DNA of 30,116 bases from DATFML01 sp964571225 (GTDB taxonomy: Bacteria; Pseudomonadota; Gammaproteobacteria; DATFLG01), in assembly GCA_964571225.1 (NCBI GenBank), contig CAZNBB010000040.1:1-30116 (forward strand), given 5' to 3'. A program made the position numbers and the translations under genes. Positions 23,222-30,116 of the stretch are shown here, piece by piece; position 1 is the first letter of the stretch; every line of letters begins with the position of its first letter. The notes below the pieces were generated by a model. That model had not been told where the DNA came from. It saw only the letters and a list, made by a program, of their open reading frames with translations, and made no database searches.

Positions 23222-23999
23222 GCGTCCTGCGGCCGCCCGCACGGGGGTTGCCGTCGTTCTCAAATCCCTGTTCCTGCCACCGGGGCTGTTGCTCTGGCCG
23301 CTGGTTGCCGGGCTGGTGCTGGTGGCGTTCGCCCCCGCTGCCGGCGCCGCCCTGGCCGCTGCCGGCGCCATGCTGCTGTATGCCGCCGGTACGCCGGCCG
23401 TGGCCCGCTGGCTGGCAACCCGCCTGGAAACGGCCCCACCCCTGGATGCGGGTCGGACACCGGAGCTGGGTGCCGGCGCCATCGTGGTCCTGGGGGGGGA
23501 ACTGCGGTGCCCGGCGCCGGAGTACGGAAGCGACAACCTCGCCCCTACCACCCTCGAGCGGGTTCGCTACGCCGCCGCCCTGCACCGGCAAAGCAAGCTG
23601 CCGGTGCTGGCCACCGGCGGCGCGCCTCCGGGTTGCCGGACCAGTGAAGCGGCCTTGATGGCGGCGGTGCTGGAAAAGGAACTGGGCGTCGATGCCTGCT
23701 GGCGGGAGGAACGCAGCCGCACCACCTGGGAAAACGCCCAACGGGCGGCACCGCTGCTCCGGGAACAGGGCATCCAACGGGTGCTGCTGGTAACCCACGC
23801 CATGCACATGGAGCGGGCCGCACGGGCCTTCCGCCAAGCCGGCCTGGACGTAGTGTCCGCCCCCATGGGATTCACCGCAGGCCATCTGTACCAGCGCGGC
23901 ACCGCGGCCTGGCTGCCGACCGCCACCGCCCAGCACCTGATTGCGGACCTGGCCTACGAATGGCTGGGCGGGCTGTATTACCGCCTGCGCCGCCGCTGA
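23184..23999 (+). CDS. YdcF/ElyC-family (DUF218) protein, start uncertain
   Basis: The protein has two N-terminal hydrophobic segments (FLPPGLLLWPLVAGLVLVAF and the next), then a DUF218 Rossmann-like domain. That domain has GAIVVLGGELRC, SRTTWENA and VLLVTHAMHMERAARAF. ElyC-type members act in envelope or lipid-carrier homeostasis, but the reaction is not settled. The start is odd. The family N-terminus (LKSLFLPPG) begins near 23259, where no ATG, GTG or TTG is in frame. The nearest upstream starts are ATG 23184 and 23148, inside lipA. Either there is a 38-base overlap, an unusual start codon, or a sequence error. It converges with the next gene, 12 bases away. Confidence 0.85.
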   Translation: MPTSRPGTRWPAERPAAARTGVAVVLKSLFLPPGLLLWPLVAGLVLVAFAPAAGAALAAAGAMLLYAAGTPAVARWLATRLETAPPLDAGRTPELGAGAIVVLGGELRCPAPEYGSDNLAPTTLERVRYAAALHRQSKLPVLATGGAPPGCRTSEAALMAAVLEKELGVDACWREERSRTTWENAQRAAPLLREQGIQRVLLVTHAMHMERAARAFRQAGLDVVSAPMGFTAGHLYQRGTAAWLPTATAQHLIADLAYEWLGGLYYRLRRR

Positions 24000-24011
24000 G
24001 CTACGACCTGA

Positions 24012-25082
24012 TCAGTCCGCCTGGGCGAGAATCAGCCGGGCCGCCTCTTGAGCACCGGTGGGCAGGACCCGGTCGGGGACCGGCTGCGCCCAGCACCGGG
24101 CCAGGGCCTGCGCCAGGCGACCCTCCTCCAGCTCGTCGCGGCTCACGGACGCGCACCGCCCGTGGCGCGTCAGCCAATCCGCCAGGTACGGGTCCTCGGG
24201 CCAGTCCGGGCGAGCCACGTAGACCATGGGGGTGCCGTTGCACACGCACTCGGCCACCGTGCCGTAGCCGCATTTGCCCACCAGCGCATCCACCGAGCGC
24301 AGCACATCGACGAAGTCCATCTGCAGAGACTCCAGTTCGGTGGCGTCGGGCCGCCGGGTCTGCCACGCCGCCGGTACCAGCCAGTGCACATCCTCCATCG
24401 CAGGCCAGCGCTCCATGGGCAACCGGGTAGGGACTCCGCCGGGGGCCAGCAACACCAGCCGCTGCCCGTCACGCAGACCGAGCCGGGCGCGCAGGGCTTG
24501 CCGGCCATCGCGGCCGAGGCGGGCCAGCGGCCCGATAGCGTGCACATTGGACAGCTCGGGCATGGGCATAGAGGGCTGGGGACACAGGAACAGTCGGGCA
24601 CCGTCGTAGGCGGCCTCCATCTGATCCAGTATCCCGGGCGCCTCGGGACGGTGCCCGAACAACTCCCGGTAAACGCCCGCCCAGTTCAGGGAGCACAGCG
24701 CCAGGGCGGGAAAGCCGGCACGCTCGGCCGCGGCCAGGGACAGGTAGGGCACATCCGCCAGCAGCAGGTCCGGAGCGAGCGCTTCCATGGCCGCCGCCTC
24801 GGCGACCACCCGGCGCTCCCAGTCCCGATGCAGCGCCCGATAGCGCGCGGCACTGGCCTCCAGGTCGATGCGCAGTGCCGAATGCATGACCAGCCCGAAG
24901 TCGGTGGCCCGGGGTACGTAGTCGAACGCACCCCCGATGCGCCCCGCCAGAAACTCCCTGGGCAGGCTGGTCTGCACAGTGACCCGCAGGTCCGGTCGCT
25001 CGAGGCGCAGGGCGTTGAGCACCACCGAAGCCTGAGCGGCATGGCCGAAGCCGTGGGGGGACAGGGCCACCAGTAGATGCAT
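24012..25082 (-). CDS. GT-B-type glycosyltransferase-like protein
   Basis: The 356-aa product resembles MurG/GT28-like two-domain glycosyltransferases. The N-terminal MHLLVALSPHGFGHAAQ matches the glycine-rich first loop, and the C-terminal GKCGYGTVAECVCNGTPMVYV is the donor-nucleotide segment. The frame is open for 166 more codons upstream, but that part overlaps the aspartoacylase-like gene and is only its shadow; ATG 25082 begins at the conserved N-terminus. Donor and acceptor are unknown. It follows the aspartoacylase-like gene by 17 bases, so they probably share a transcript. A similar domain is fused to kinases in arabinokinase-like proteins, an alternative reading. Confidence 0.78.
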   Translation of the reverse strand: MHLLVALSPHGFGHAAQASVVLNALRLERPDLRVTVQTSLPREFLAGRIGGAFDYVPRATDFGLVMHSALRIDLEASAARYRALHRDWERRVVAEAAAMEALAPDLLLADVPYLSLAAAERAGFPALALCSLNWAGVYRELFGHRPEAPGILDQMEAAYDGARLFLCPQPSMPMPELSNVHAIGPLARLGRDGRQALRARLGLRDGQRLVLLAPGGVPTRLPMERWPAMEDVHWLVPAAWQTRRPDATELESLQMDFVDVLRSVDALVGKCGYGTVAECVCNGTPMVYVARPDWPEDPYLADWLTRHGRCASVSRDELEEGRLAQALARCWAQPVPDRVLPTGAQEAARLILAQAD

Positions 25083-25099
25083 AGGCGGGGAAACGGCGG

Positions 25100-26119
25100 T
25101 CAGTCGGCGCGGGCCAGATCGAGGGGGTAACGCTCCATCAGATACCCCACGCAGTCCTCGCGAATGATGCGCGGGTCCAGAGTGAACATGGAGGGCATCA
25201 CCGGTCGGGCGGTGCGAATCTGACCGTCGTCCAGGGCGAAATAGCGGCCTCCCACATCCCGGCCGCTGTCGTCCCAGGCTTCCAGACGACCCGGGCCGCT
25301 GCCGGTCTGGGCGAGCGTGGTGCCTGCCGGCAGCTCCCGGAAATTGAGATGGTCCAGATCGTCGATGAAACGCAGGTCCGTATCGGCGCCGCCGAAACCG
25401 ATGCTCAGGCCGTGCGGCACCTTGACGGTGGCGACGGTATGGAACACGTCGATGTCGTGGGGCGCGACCGGATGGTCGGGAATGCGGGTCAGATGCAGGG
25501 CGGCTTCCACGTATTCGCGGGCGTGGCGCACGCCAAGGCTGTCGCCGGTGCGTCCGCACTCCACGGTCACAGCAGGACACAGCGGCGCCAATGCCAGGGA
25601 CTGCACGCCCCGCGGGCGGGTGAAGTAGACAACCGTGCGGCTGAACAGAGCGGCAAGATGCAGAAAGGGCTGCTCGGTACGATTGACGCAGGCATAGTGG
25701 GGATTGATGCCGGAATTGTTGTGCAGGTCGATGCTCGCGAACAGGCCGCGCTCGGCCATATCCGCCACCACCCGGGCCATCATGTCATGCTCGGGAGTGC
25801 CGCCGCCTTCCCCGCCCGGCCAGACCCGGTTGTAGTCGGGCTGATCGTCGAGCGCACGCAGGCCGTAACGAGCCGCCTTGGGATTGCCGATAAACACCGA
25901 CAGCGCCCGCGGCAGTTCCCGGTCGCGATAGTCCCGCAACAGTGCCTGCAGGGCAAAGAAACCGCCGGTCTCGTTGCCGTGCAGCAGGGTGGACACGAAC
26001 AGGGGCTGTTCCCGACGCCCCGGCAGGTGTATCAACGCCGGCCCGCCCAGGACGTCGGCCAGCTCCGTGACATCAGCCTCCAGCAGGCCCTCGGGCAGCT
26101 GGTGGAAAACCTTCAGCAT
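25100..26119 (-). CDS. Succinylglutamate desuccinylase/aspartoacylase-family zinc hydrolase
   Basis: The 339-aa M14-like hydrolase has zinc ligands H47 and E50 in LLHGNETGG and H133 in DLHNNSG, the substrate-binding GNPKA and YNRVWPG segments, and the catalytic glutamate E187 in TVECGR. Family members cleave acyl groups from amino acids (N-acetylaspartate, succinylglutamate). No other arginine-catabolism (ast) genes are present, so AstE is not claimed. ATG 26119 is chosen by family N-terminus and a nearby GGA; an in-frame start at 26173 lies further upstream. It is divergent from the peroxiredoxin gene and leads a two-gene unit with the glycosyltransferase. Confidence 0.85.
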   Translation of the reverse strand: MLKVFHQLPEGLLEADVTELADVLGGPALIHLPGRREQPLFVSTLLHGNETGGFFALQALLRDYRDRELPRALSVFIGNPKAARYGLRALDDQPDYNRVWPGGEGGGTPEHDMMARVVADMAERGLFASIDLHNNSGINPHYACVNRTEQPFLHLAALFSRTVVYFTRPRGVQSLALAPLCPAVTVECGRTGDSLGVRHAREYVEAALHLTRIPDHPVAPHDIDVFHTVATVKVPHGLSIGFGGADTDLRFIDDLDHLNFRELPAGTTLAQTGSGPGRLEAWDDSGRDVGGRYFALDDGQIRTARPVMPSMFTLDPRIIREDCVGYLMERYPLDLARAD

Positions 26120-26222
26120 CGTTCCAGTCCGGTTGCGGTCATTGCGTTCGCCGATATGTGCCACACCACCCAAAATGGTACTACAGAGCCGGCGTTCCCA
26201 TGACGCCAGGGGCCGACGCGGC

Positions 26223-26251
26223 TTGACGGTTGCGCTGGTGAAGCCTATAGT
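26223..26251 (+). promoter_or_regulatory. Strong sigma70 promoter for the peroxiredoxin gene
   Basis: TTGACG (26223-26228), exactly 17 bases, TATAGT (26246-26251): five of six matches in each hexamer. It is among the best promoter matches in the window. Confidence 0.72.
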
Positions 26252-26252
26252 A

Positions 26253-26268
26253 AGTTAGTGAACTAACT
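26253..26268. promoter_or_regulatory. Operator-like palindrome at the transcription start
   Basis: AGTTAGT (26253-26259), GA, ACTAACT (26262-26268) is a perfect 7+7 inverted repeat starting one base after the -10. A dimeric repressor (TetR, MarR or HxlR type) bound here would block RNA polymerase. No regulator gene lies next to it. Confidence 0.65.
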
Positions 26269-26273
26269 AAAGC

Positions 26274-26318
26274 ATGGACTGCAAACCCACCCCGACAGTT
26301 GCGGGAGACCCCAAGTGA
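26274..26318 (+). CDS. Possible 14-codon leader ORF coupled to the peroxiredoxin gene
   Basis: ATG 26274 opens MDCKPTPTVAGDPK and stops at TGA 26316-26318, which overlaps the GTG start of the next gene as GTGA. That arrangement would permit translational coupling. There is no clear ribosome-binding site before the ATG and it lies close to the predicted transcript start, so it may be chance. Confidence 0.25.
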   Translation: MDCKPTPTVAGDPK

Positions 26319-27010
26319 ACGCCACCGGTACCCCCTGCGCAGAACCCCCTTCCCATCTGCAGAAGGAACTGGACACTCTGCTGGCCAGGTTTCTTGCCGA
26401 GGTACCGGATGAGGTCGCCGCCAGCCTGCAACAGGCGACCCGGGAGATAGCCGCCTCCGGGGTCGCCGAGCAATGCCTGCAGGCCGGGATGATCGCGCCC
26501 GATTTCACCTTACCGGATCAGCAAGGCGAGCCGGTCAGCCTGTCTGCCCTGCTGGCCACCGGTCCCGTGGTGGTGTCCTTCTACCGGGGCGATTGGTGTC
26601 CCTTCTGCGGCCTCGAACTGGACAGCCTGCAGGCGTATCTGACCGACATCCGTCGCCTGGGCGCCCATCTGCTGGCCGTTTCGCCCCAGAGCGCCGCCCA
26701 GACTCAGGCCACGGCCCAAACCCATGGACTGGCTTTTCCCGTGCTCAGCGACACCGGCAACAAGGTGGCCCGCCAGTACGGCCTGGTCTATGCGCTGCCC
26801 CAAATGCTGCGCCCCATTTACCTGAGCTTCGGTATCGACCTGGCGCTGCACAATGACGACGGCAGCTACGACCTTCCGGTCCCCGCCACCTACGTCATCG
26901 ACACCGACGGCGTCATCCGCTTGGCCTACGCCAACGCGGACTACAGCAAGCGCCTGGAGCCGGCCCGCATACTGGACAGCATCCGGGCGCTGGACGTCGT
27001 CGACGGCTGA
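26315..27010 (+). CDS. AhpC/TSA-type peroxiredoxin-like protein
   Basis: The 231-aa thioredoxin-fold protein has APDFTLPDQQGEPVSL at the start of the domain and GDWCPFCGLEL, with the peroxidatic-position C95 followed by C98. CxxC spacing is typical of a branch of AhpC/TSA proteins that reduce peroxides using thiol donors. A helical N-terminal extension (about residues 1-55) precedes the domain. The start is GTG 26315, with GGGAG 7 bases upstream. The GST gene follows after 77 bases on the same strand, suggesting shared control from the promoter and palindrome ahead. Confidence 0.88.
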   Translation: MNATGTPCAEPPSHLQKELDTLLARFLAEVPDEVAASLQQATREIAASGVAEQCLQAGMIAPDFTLPDQQGEPVSLSALLATGPVVVSFYRGDWCPFCGLELDSLQAYLTDIRRLGAHLLAVSPQSAAQTQATAQTHGLAFPVLSDTGNKVARQYGLVYALPQMLRPIYLSFGIDLALHNDDGSYDLPVPATYVIDTDGVIRLAYANADYSKRLEPARILDSIRALDVVDG

Positions 27011-27087
27011 ATACCGGCGCCGTCAGGCGCTCGCGGCCTCTGCCACACCAGCCCATTCACCGCCCAACCCCGCTGCGGAGAGCGAGC

Positions 27088-27762
27088 ATGACCGACCAAA
27101 CATCCCTCGAGCTGATCAGCTTTGCCCTGTGTCCCTTCGTGCAGCGTTCGGCCATCACCCTGCTGGAGAAGCAGGTACCGTTTTCCACCACCTACATCGA
27201 CCTGGCCGATCCGCCCAAGTGGTTTCTGGACATCTCACCGTTCGGCAAGGTCCCGGTGCTGCGGGTCGCGGACACCGTCCTGTTCGAATCGGCGGTGATC
27301 AACGAATACCTGGACGAGACCCATCCGCCCTCCATGCACCCGGCGGACCCGTTGCAGCGCGCCCGCAACCGTGCCTGGATCGAATTCGGCTCCGATCTGC
27401 TGTTCACTCATTACCGGCTGTACACCGCCGCCAACGAGGACGCGTTCGACAAGGAGCATGCCGAACTCACCGGCAAGCTGGCGCGCCTGGAAACGCAATT
27501 GGGCGATGGCCCCTACTTCAACGGGACGCAACTGTCCCTGCTCGATACGGCCTACGCGCCCCTGTTTCAGCGCATCGACATCCTCGAGGGGCAGCGTCCA
27601 TTGGGACTGATCGAAACGCCTGGCGTACGACGCTGGAGCGATGCCCTGCTGGCGCGGGAATCGGTCCACAAGTCGGTGCGGGACAGTTTCGCGCAGGATT
27701 TCGTGAGTTACATCACCGGCAAGGACGGCTATGCCGCCCGGTGGTATCGCGAAGCGGCTTAA
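27088..27762 (+). CDS. Glutathione S-transferase family protein
   Basis: The 224-aa cytosolic GST has a thioredoxin-like N-terminal domain with ALCPFVQRSAITL, the cis-proline in GKVPVLRV (binding the gamma-glutamyl end of glutathione) and the E-S pair in LFESAVINEYLDE, then a helical C-terminal domain (about 90-224). The cysteine in the CPF motif suggests an omega- or beta-like thiol-transfer class, not a tyrosine/serine GST. GGAGAG lies just before the ATG. Its position after a peroxiredoxin suggests glutathione-dependent peroxide or electrophile defence. Confidence 0.9.
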   Translation: MTDQTSLELISFALCPFVQRSAITLLEKQVPFSTTYIDLADPPKWFLDISPFGKVPVLRVADTVLFESAVINEYLDETHPPSMHPADPLQRARNRAWIEFGSDLLFTHYRLYTAANEDAFDKEHAELTGKLARLETQLGDGPYFNGTQLSLLDTAYAPLFQRIDILEGQRPLGLIETPGVRRWSDALLARESVHKSVRDSFAQDFVSYITGKDGYAARWYREAA

Positions 27763-27789
27763 CGCACCCGGTACGGGCCGGGCATACGT

Positions 27790-28446
27790 TCACGACACCG
27801 GGCGCAGCGGAAATGCCAGTTCGTGGCGCGACCGCCATTCGTCCTTCACGTAATTGACGATTAGAGACTTGCGCACGCCTTCGATGGGACGACGCTCGAA
27901 CCCGTGCCAGGTGTCGGCGCCGGGAACGAATATCAGGCCGCGGTTGAATCCGTACGGCGCGCTCCCCACATGGATGCCGTCGGCGGTATAGATATCCGTC
28001 CCCCACTCTTCCGAGCCCGGGCCTTCCGACAGATACACCAGCATGGTGAACAACTTGGCCCCGATATCGGTGTGGGGCTCCAGCCAGAAGGCACCGCTGT
28101 CCTGGCAGTACTCGATACGCAGATAGCTCCCATGCAGGTCCACATCGCACTGGCGGGACAGACGGCTCACCGTGGACTCGCTCTGCAGGGTTCTTGCCAG
28201 CGCATCGCACACTGCAAAGCGGTCGCGATTGCCGGGCGAGAAGAAGGTGCGGGTACTGTTGTGGGTCTCCCGCTTGCCCAGGGTGTCGCCCACTGCCGGC
28301 GGATCGAAGGGCAACTCGCTGACGGCACGACAGGCCGTCGCCGGCAACACATCCTCCAACAGCCAGTGCCGGAACGGATACGATGCCGTTTGCGCCCGAT
28401 CCAGGGCACTTAGAAACGTTTCTTGCAGGTTATCGATCTGGTCCAT
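27790..28446 (-). CDS. 2-oxoglutarate/Fe(II)-dependent oxygenase-like protein (second of tandem pair)
   Basis: The 218-aa protein has the double-stranded beta-helix facial triad: H125 and D127 in EPHTDIGAK and H181 in TWHGF, with R192 in VRKSLIVNYV as the 2-oxoglutarate anchor. Its core aligns by eye with the upstream neighbour (HTD, KL.T.L.YL, HG, EGVR), so the two are tandem paralogues. ATG 28446 has GGAA about 9 bases upstream; the TTG two codons earlier is not needed. It begins 19 bases after the first gene's stop, so they are probably co-transcribed. Substrate is unknown. Prolyl hydroxylase-like modification of a protein or small molecule is one possibility. Confidence 0.82.
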   Translation of the reverse strand: MDQIDNLQETFLSALDRAQTASYPFRHWLLEDVLPATACRAVSELPFDPPAVGDTLGKRETHNSTRTFFSPGNRDRFAVCDALARTLQSESTVSRLSRQCDVDLHGSYLRIEYCQDSGAFWLEPHTDIGAKLFTMLVYLSEGPGSEEWGTDIYTADGIHVGSAPYGFNRGLIFVPGADTWHGFERRPIEGVRKSLIVNYVKDEWRSRHELAFPLRPVS

Positions 28447-28465
28447 CGGCAATTCCGGGTTGAAA

Positions 28466-29086
28466 TCAGGCCGCCGTCCAGCGCTTGAGCCGAGCCGAGA
28501 TGCGATGACGGGCGATTTCCCGAGCCGCCACTCGCGTGTCGGTCATCCAGTTGAACATGATGTAGCGACGCACCCCTTCGTAGGGTTTGTGGCCATGGAA
28601 GGAACGCTCTCCCCGGCGAAACGCTACCAGCGTGCCGTTGTTCGGGGGGACCTCGGCGATCATATCCTCCAGATCGTCCGGACCGCGCAGCAGCCGCAGG
28701 CGCCCGCCGTCGGCCTCCCATGGATCGTTGAGATACAGCAGTCCGGTCACCAGCTTGCTTTCGGTGTCGGTGTGTATGCGTCCATCCTTGGGCTGACAGC
28801 GACCGCGCACGGTGATCATCAGGGGCCGACCGGAAAGGTCGATACCGAACTTCTCGGAAAATGCCGTCGTCACTTCCGGGCTGCGCAGTTCCTCGATAAG
28901 CGCCGCGAAACCCGGCCCGAACTGGGTTTCCGCCAGGGGCATCAAGCCGGGATAGGGGATAACGGGGAAGTCCCGCCGCACCGGCACCACCGACTCGGCA
29001 CGCAGGAAACCGGGCACCACCGTGTAATCGAAGGGATCGATGACCAGCGGGGTGTCGGCAAACGCGTTAAGGTCGAGCAGACTCAT
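28466..29086 (-). CDS. 2-oxoglutarate/Fe(II)-dependent oxygenase-like protein (first of tandem pair)
   Basis: The 206-aa protein has iron ligands H105 and D107 in GRIHTDTESK and H164 in SFHGH, with the 2-oxoglutarate arginine in EGVRRYIMFNW (R173 or R174). ATG 29086 opens MSLLDLNAF; the frame is open further upstream, but that extension passes through the promoter palindrome and is not coding. The family resembles small stand-alone 2OG-Fe(II) oxygenases near glycan or peptide genes. It has its own upstream control region with an FNR/DNR-like site and reads in the same direction as its paralogue and the glutamate-cysteine ligase-like gene. Confidence 0.82.
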   Translation of the reverse strand: MSLLDLNAFADTPLVIDPFDYTVVPGFLRAESVVPVRRDFPVIPYPGLMPLAETQFGPGFAALIEELRSPEVTTAFSEKFGIDLSGRPLMITVRGRCQPKDGRIHTDTESKLVTGLLYLNDPWEADGGRLRLLRGPDDLEDMIAEVPPNNGTLVAFRRGERSFHGHKPYEGVRRYIMFNWMTDTRVAAREIARHRISARLKRWTAA

Positions 29087-29114
29087 GGCGTGTTCCCGGT
29101 TGTGGACACAAACG

Positions 29115-29158
29115 GCTATGGTGCGGCAATCGGGGAAAGTTACATTGACCCAGGTCAA
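29115..29158 (-). promoter_or_regulatory. FNR/DNR-like site and promoter for the oxygenase pair
   Basis: TTGACC, CA, GGTCAA (29145-29158) is a perfect 6+6 palindrome resembling the TTGAT-N4-ATCAA site of CRP/FNR-family regulators. On the minus strand a CATAGC -10-like hexamer lies at 29120-29115. The palindrome centre is then about 42-44 bases upstream of the implied start point, close to the class II activator position. The rest of the stretch 29159-29410 shows only the hairpin at 29347-29368. Confidence 0.5.
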
Positions 29159-29346
29159 CGGGGAGGGACTCGGCCTGGGGCGGCGCGACTTGCCGGGCGC
29201 AGGCGGGCTACCGGGCTGTGACGGGAGGAGGCGGCCGACCCGCCTTGGCGCAAGATGGCAAGAGAAAGAACGTTGGGCCTTGCGTTGTTCCAGCCGGCAA
29301 CCCCGCAACACCATCGGGCCCGGCTGACGACCCCCCGTTCCGGACA

Positions 29347-29368
29347 GGTTCACTGCCGCCTGTGAACC
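29347..29368 (-). terminator. Hairpin downstream of the glutamate-cysteine ligase-like gene
   Basis: GGTTCAC (29347-29353) and GTGAACC (29362-29368) form a perfect 7-bp stem with an 8-base loop, about 43 bases past the gene stop on the minus strand. No T-tract follows, so factor-dependent termination or simple RNA end protection are alternatives. Confidence 0.35.
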
Positions 29369-29410
29369 GCCTTCCACTCACCCTGGCACTTGCCCGGAAA
29401 CTCGCAGGAA

Positions 29411-30116
29411 TCAGATATCCCATTCGTGGACCGGCAGTCCGCTGTCCTGGCGAAGCCGGTAGGCAGCGGTGAGCGCCGCCATGTCCCTGCCATGCTTGGC
29501 GACGAACGCCCGCTGCCAGGCCGCCCCGTTGCAACCATTGCGGACACGACTCTCGATGACCGCCAGGTAGCGTTCGCTGTCGGCCGGCTCGATCTCCAAC
29601 AGCCCCAGGCCGCGCCGGGCCAGTGGCAACAGCCTGTCCAGCACCAGCGACTGCATACGCTCCCTGCGGCCTTCCAGCCACACGATATGGGCGTCGAGGC
29701 CGTCCCGCGCCGCCCAGTAGAAATTATCCCGGGCCTGGCCGAACGAAAGCCGGAACTCGGGCGCCACATCGGCTTCCATCAGTGCGCGCAGAAGGCCGAA
29801 AAAGAAGGCCGCGTTGGCGATTTCGTCGATCACCGACGGGCCACCCGGCACGACGCGGTGCTCGATGCGCAGATGGGGCGTACCGTCTTCGTCGAAGCCG
29901 ATCAGCGGCCGATTCCAACGCCAGATGGTGCCGTTGTGCAGCCGCACGTGGGCCAGTCGCTCCGGCTGCTCATCCTCGAAGTCCATCGGCAGCAGAATCG
30001 GATAGTGCTCGAGGTTTTCCAGAAATACTTCGAACAGCGACTCGCGCGCATAGCCGGTGCCGAAGGTCACCCGTCGGGTGGGCCCGTGCGCGGCGTCGGC
30101 GTAGCCGCCCACCTCC
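29411..30116 (-). CDS. GCS2-type glutamate-cysteine ligase-like protein (5' part outside window)
   Basis: About 235 C-terminal residues of a larger carboxylate-amine ligase are present; the frame runs off the right edge. GEVGGYADAAHGPTRRVTFGTGYARESLFEVF and HNGTIWRWNRPLIGFDEDGTPHLRIEHRVVPGGPS match the GCS2/gamma-glutamylcysteine synthetase fold, in which the Arg-Ile-Glu-His-Arg segment lies at the active site. Family members ligate glutamate to cysteine (first step to glutathione) or another amine. The apparent GTG at 30112 is an internal valine, not a start. The nearby GST and peroxiredoxin fit glutathione chemistry, but the substrate amine is not proven. Confidence 0.85.
   Translation of the reverse strand, partial: EVGGYADAAHGPTRRVTFGTGYARESLFEVFLENLEHYPILLPMDFEDEQPERLAHVRLHNGTIWRWNRPLIGFDEDGTPHLRIEHRVVPGGPSVIDEIANAAFFFGLLRALMEADVAPEFRLSFGQARDNFYWAARDGLDAHIVWLEGRRERMQSLVLDRLLPLARRGLGLLEIEPADSERYLAVIESRVRNGCNGAAWQRAFVAKHGRDMAALTAAYRLRQDSGLPVHEWDI

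Noticed and set aside
29218..29472. 84-codon plus-strand frame near the oxygenase promoter
   Set aside because: It overlaps the end of the ligase-like gene and the hairpin, has low-complexity Pro/Ala/Gly content and no family signal.
30110..30112. GTG as the start of the glutamate-cysteine ligase-like gene
   Set aside because: The codons before it stay in the family pattern (GEVGGYAD) up to the window edge, so it is an internal valine of a truncated gene.

Overview
The window is GC-rich chromosomal DNA (two assembly gaps, at 1423-1522 and 12629-12638) from a gammaproteobacterium, probably a Chromatiales/Ectothiorhodospiraceae-like sulfur or halophilic lineage. The inference rests on gene order (gatCAB divergent from mreBCD-mrdA-rodA-mltB-rlpA-dacA-dat and ybeD-lipB-lipA), protein character, and intergenic arrays built on CCACGGAA. 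No rRNA, tRNA, CRISPR array, transposase or phage gene was seen.

Layout. 1-4600: the 3' end of an unidentified gene, a MoeB/ThiF-like E1 enzyme, a HAD (sucrose-phosphatase-like) gene, a JAMM (M67) peptidase and hslO, separated by three blocks of a dispersed repeat (95-431, 1251-1600, 4205-4575). 4605-8090: gatB, gatA and gatC on the minus strand, with a different inverted-repeat insert between gatA and gatB. 8216-18159: the rod-shape and murein cluster on the plus strand (mreB, mreC, mreD, mrdA, rodA, mltB, rlpA, dacA, dat). 18327-21076: a four-gene insert (acetate kinase-like; then tspO-like, OsmC-like and a methyltransferase on the minus strand) that splits dat from ybeD-lipB-lipA (21288-23221). 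23184-29086: a YdcF-like protein, a glycosyltransferase, an aspartoacylase/AstE-family hydrolase, a peroxiredoxin and GST pair behind a strong promoter/operator, and two tandem paralogous 2-oxoglutarate/Fe(II) oxygenases behind an FNR/DNR-like palindrome. 29411-30116: the C-terminal half of a GCS2-type glutamate-cysteine ligase-like protein.

How the genes work together. MreBCD, PBP2 and RodA form the elongasome; MltB, RlpA, DacA (PBP5-type) and Dat cover murein turnover, trimming and D-amino acid supply. YbeD, LipB and LipA make protein-bound lipoate. GatCAB makes Gln-tRNA(Gln) and/or Asn-tRNA(Asn) by transamidation. Hsp33, peroxiredoxin, GST, OsmC and the glutathione-type ligase give an oxidative-stress theme.

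Most noteworthy points: the composite CCACGGAA repeat family, whose copies share sequence beyond the short arrays; an apparent ATA start codon for mreC; a corrupted mrdA 3' end at an assembly gap; the FNR/DNR-like box in front of two oxygen-using enzymes; and the promoter, operator and possible coupled leader ORF in front of the peroxiredoxin.
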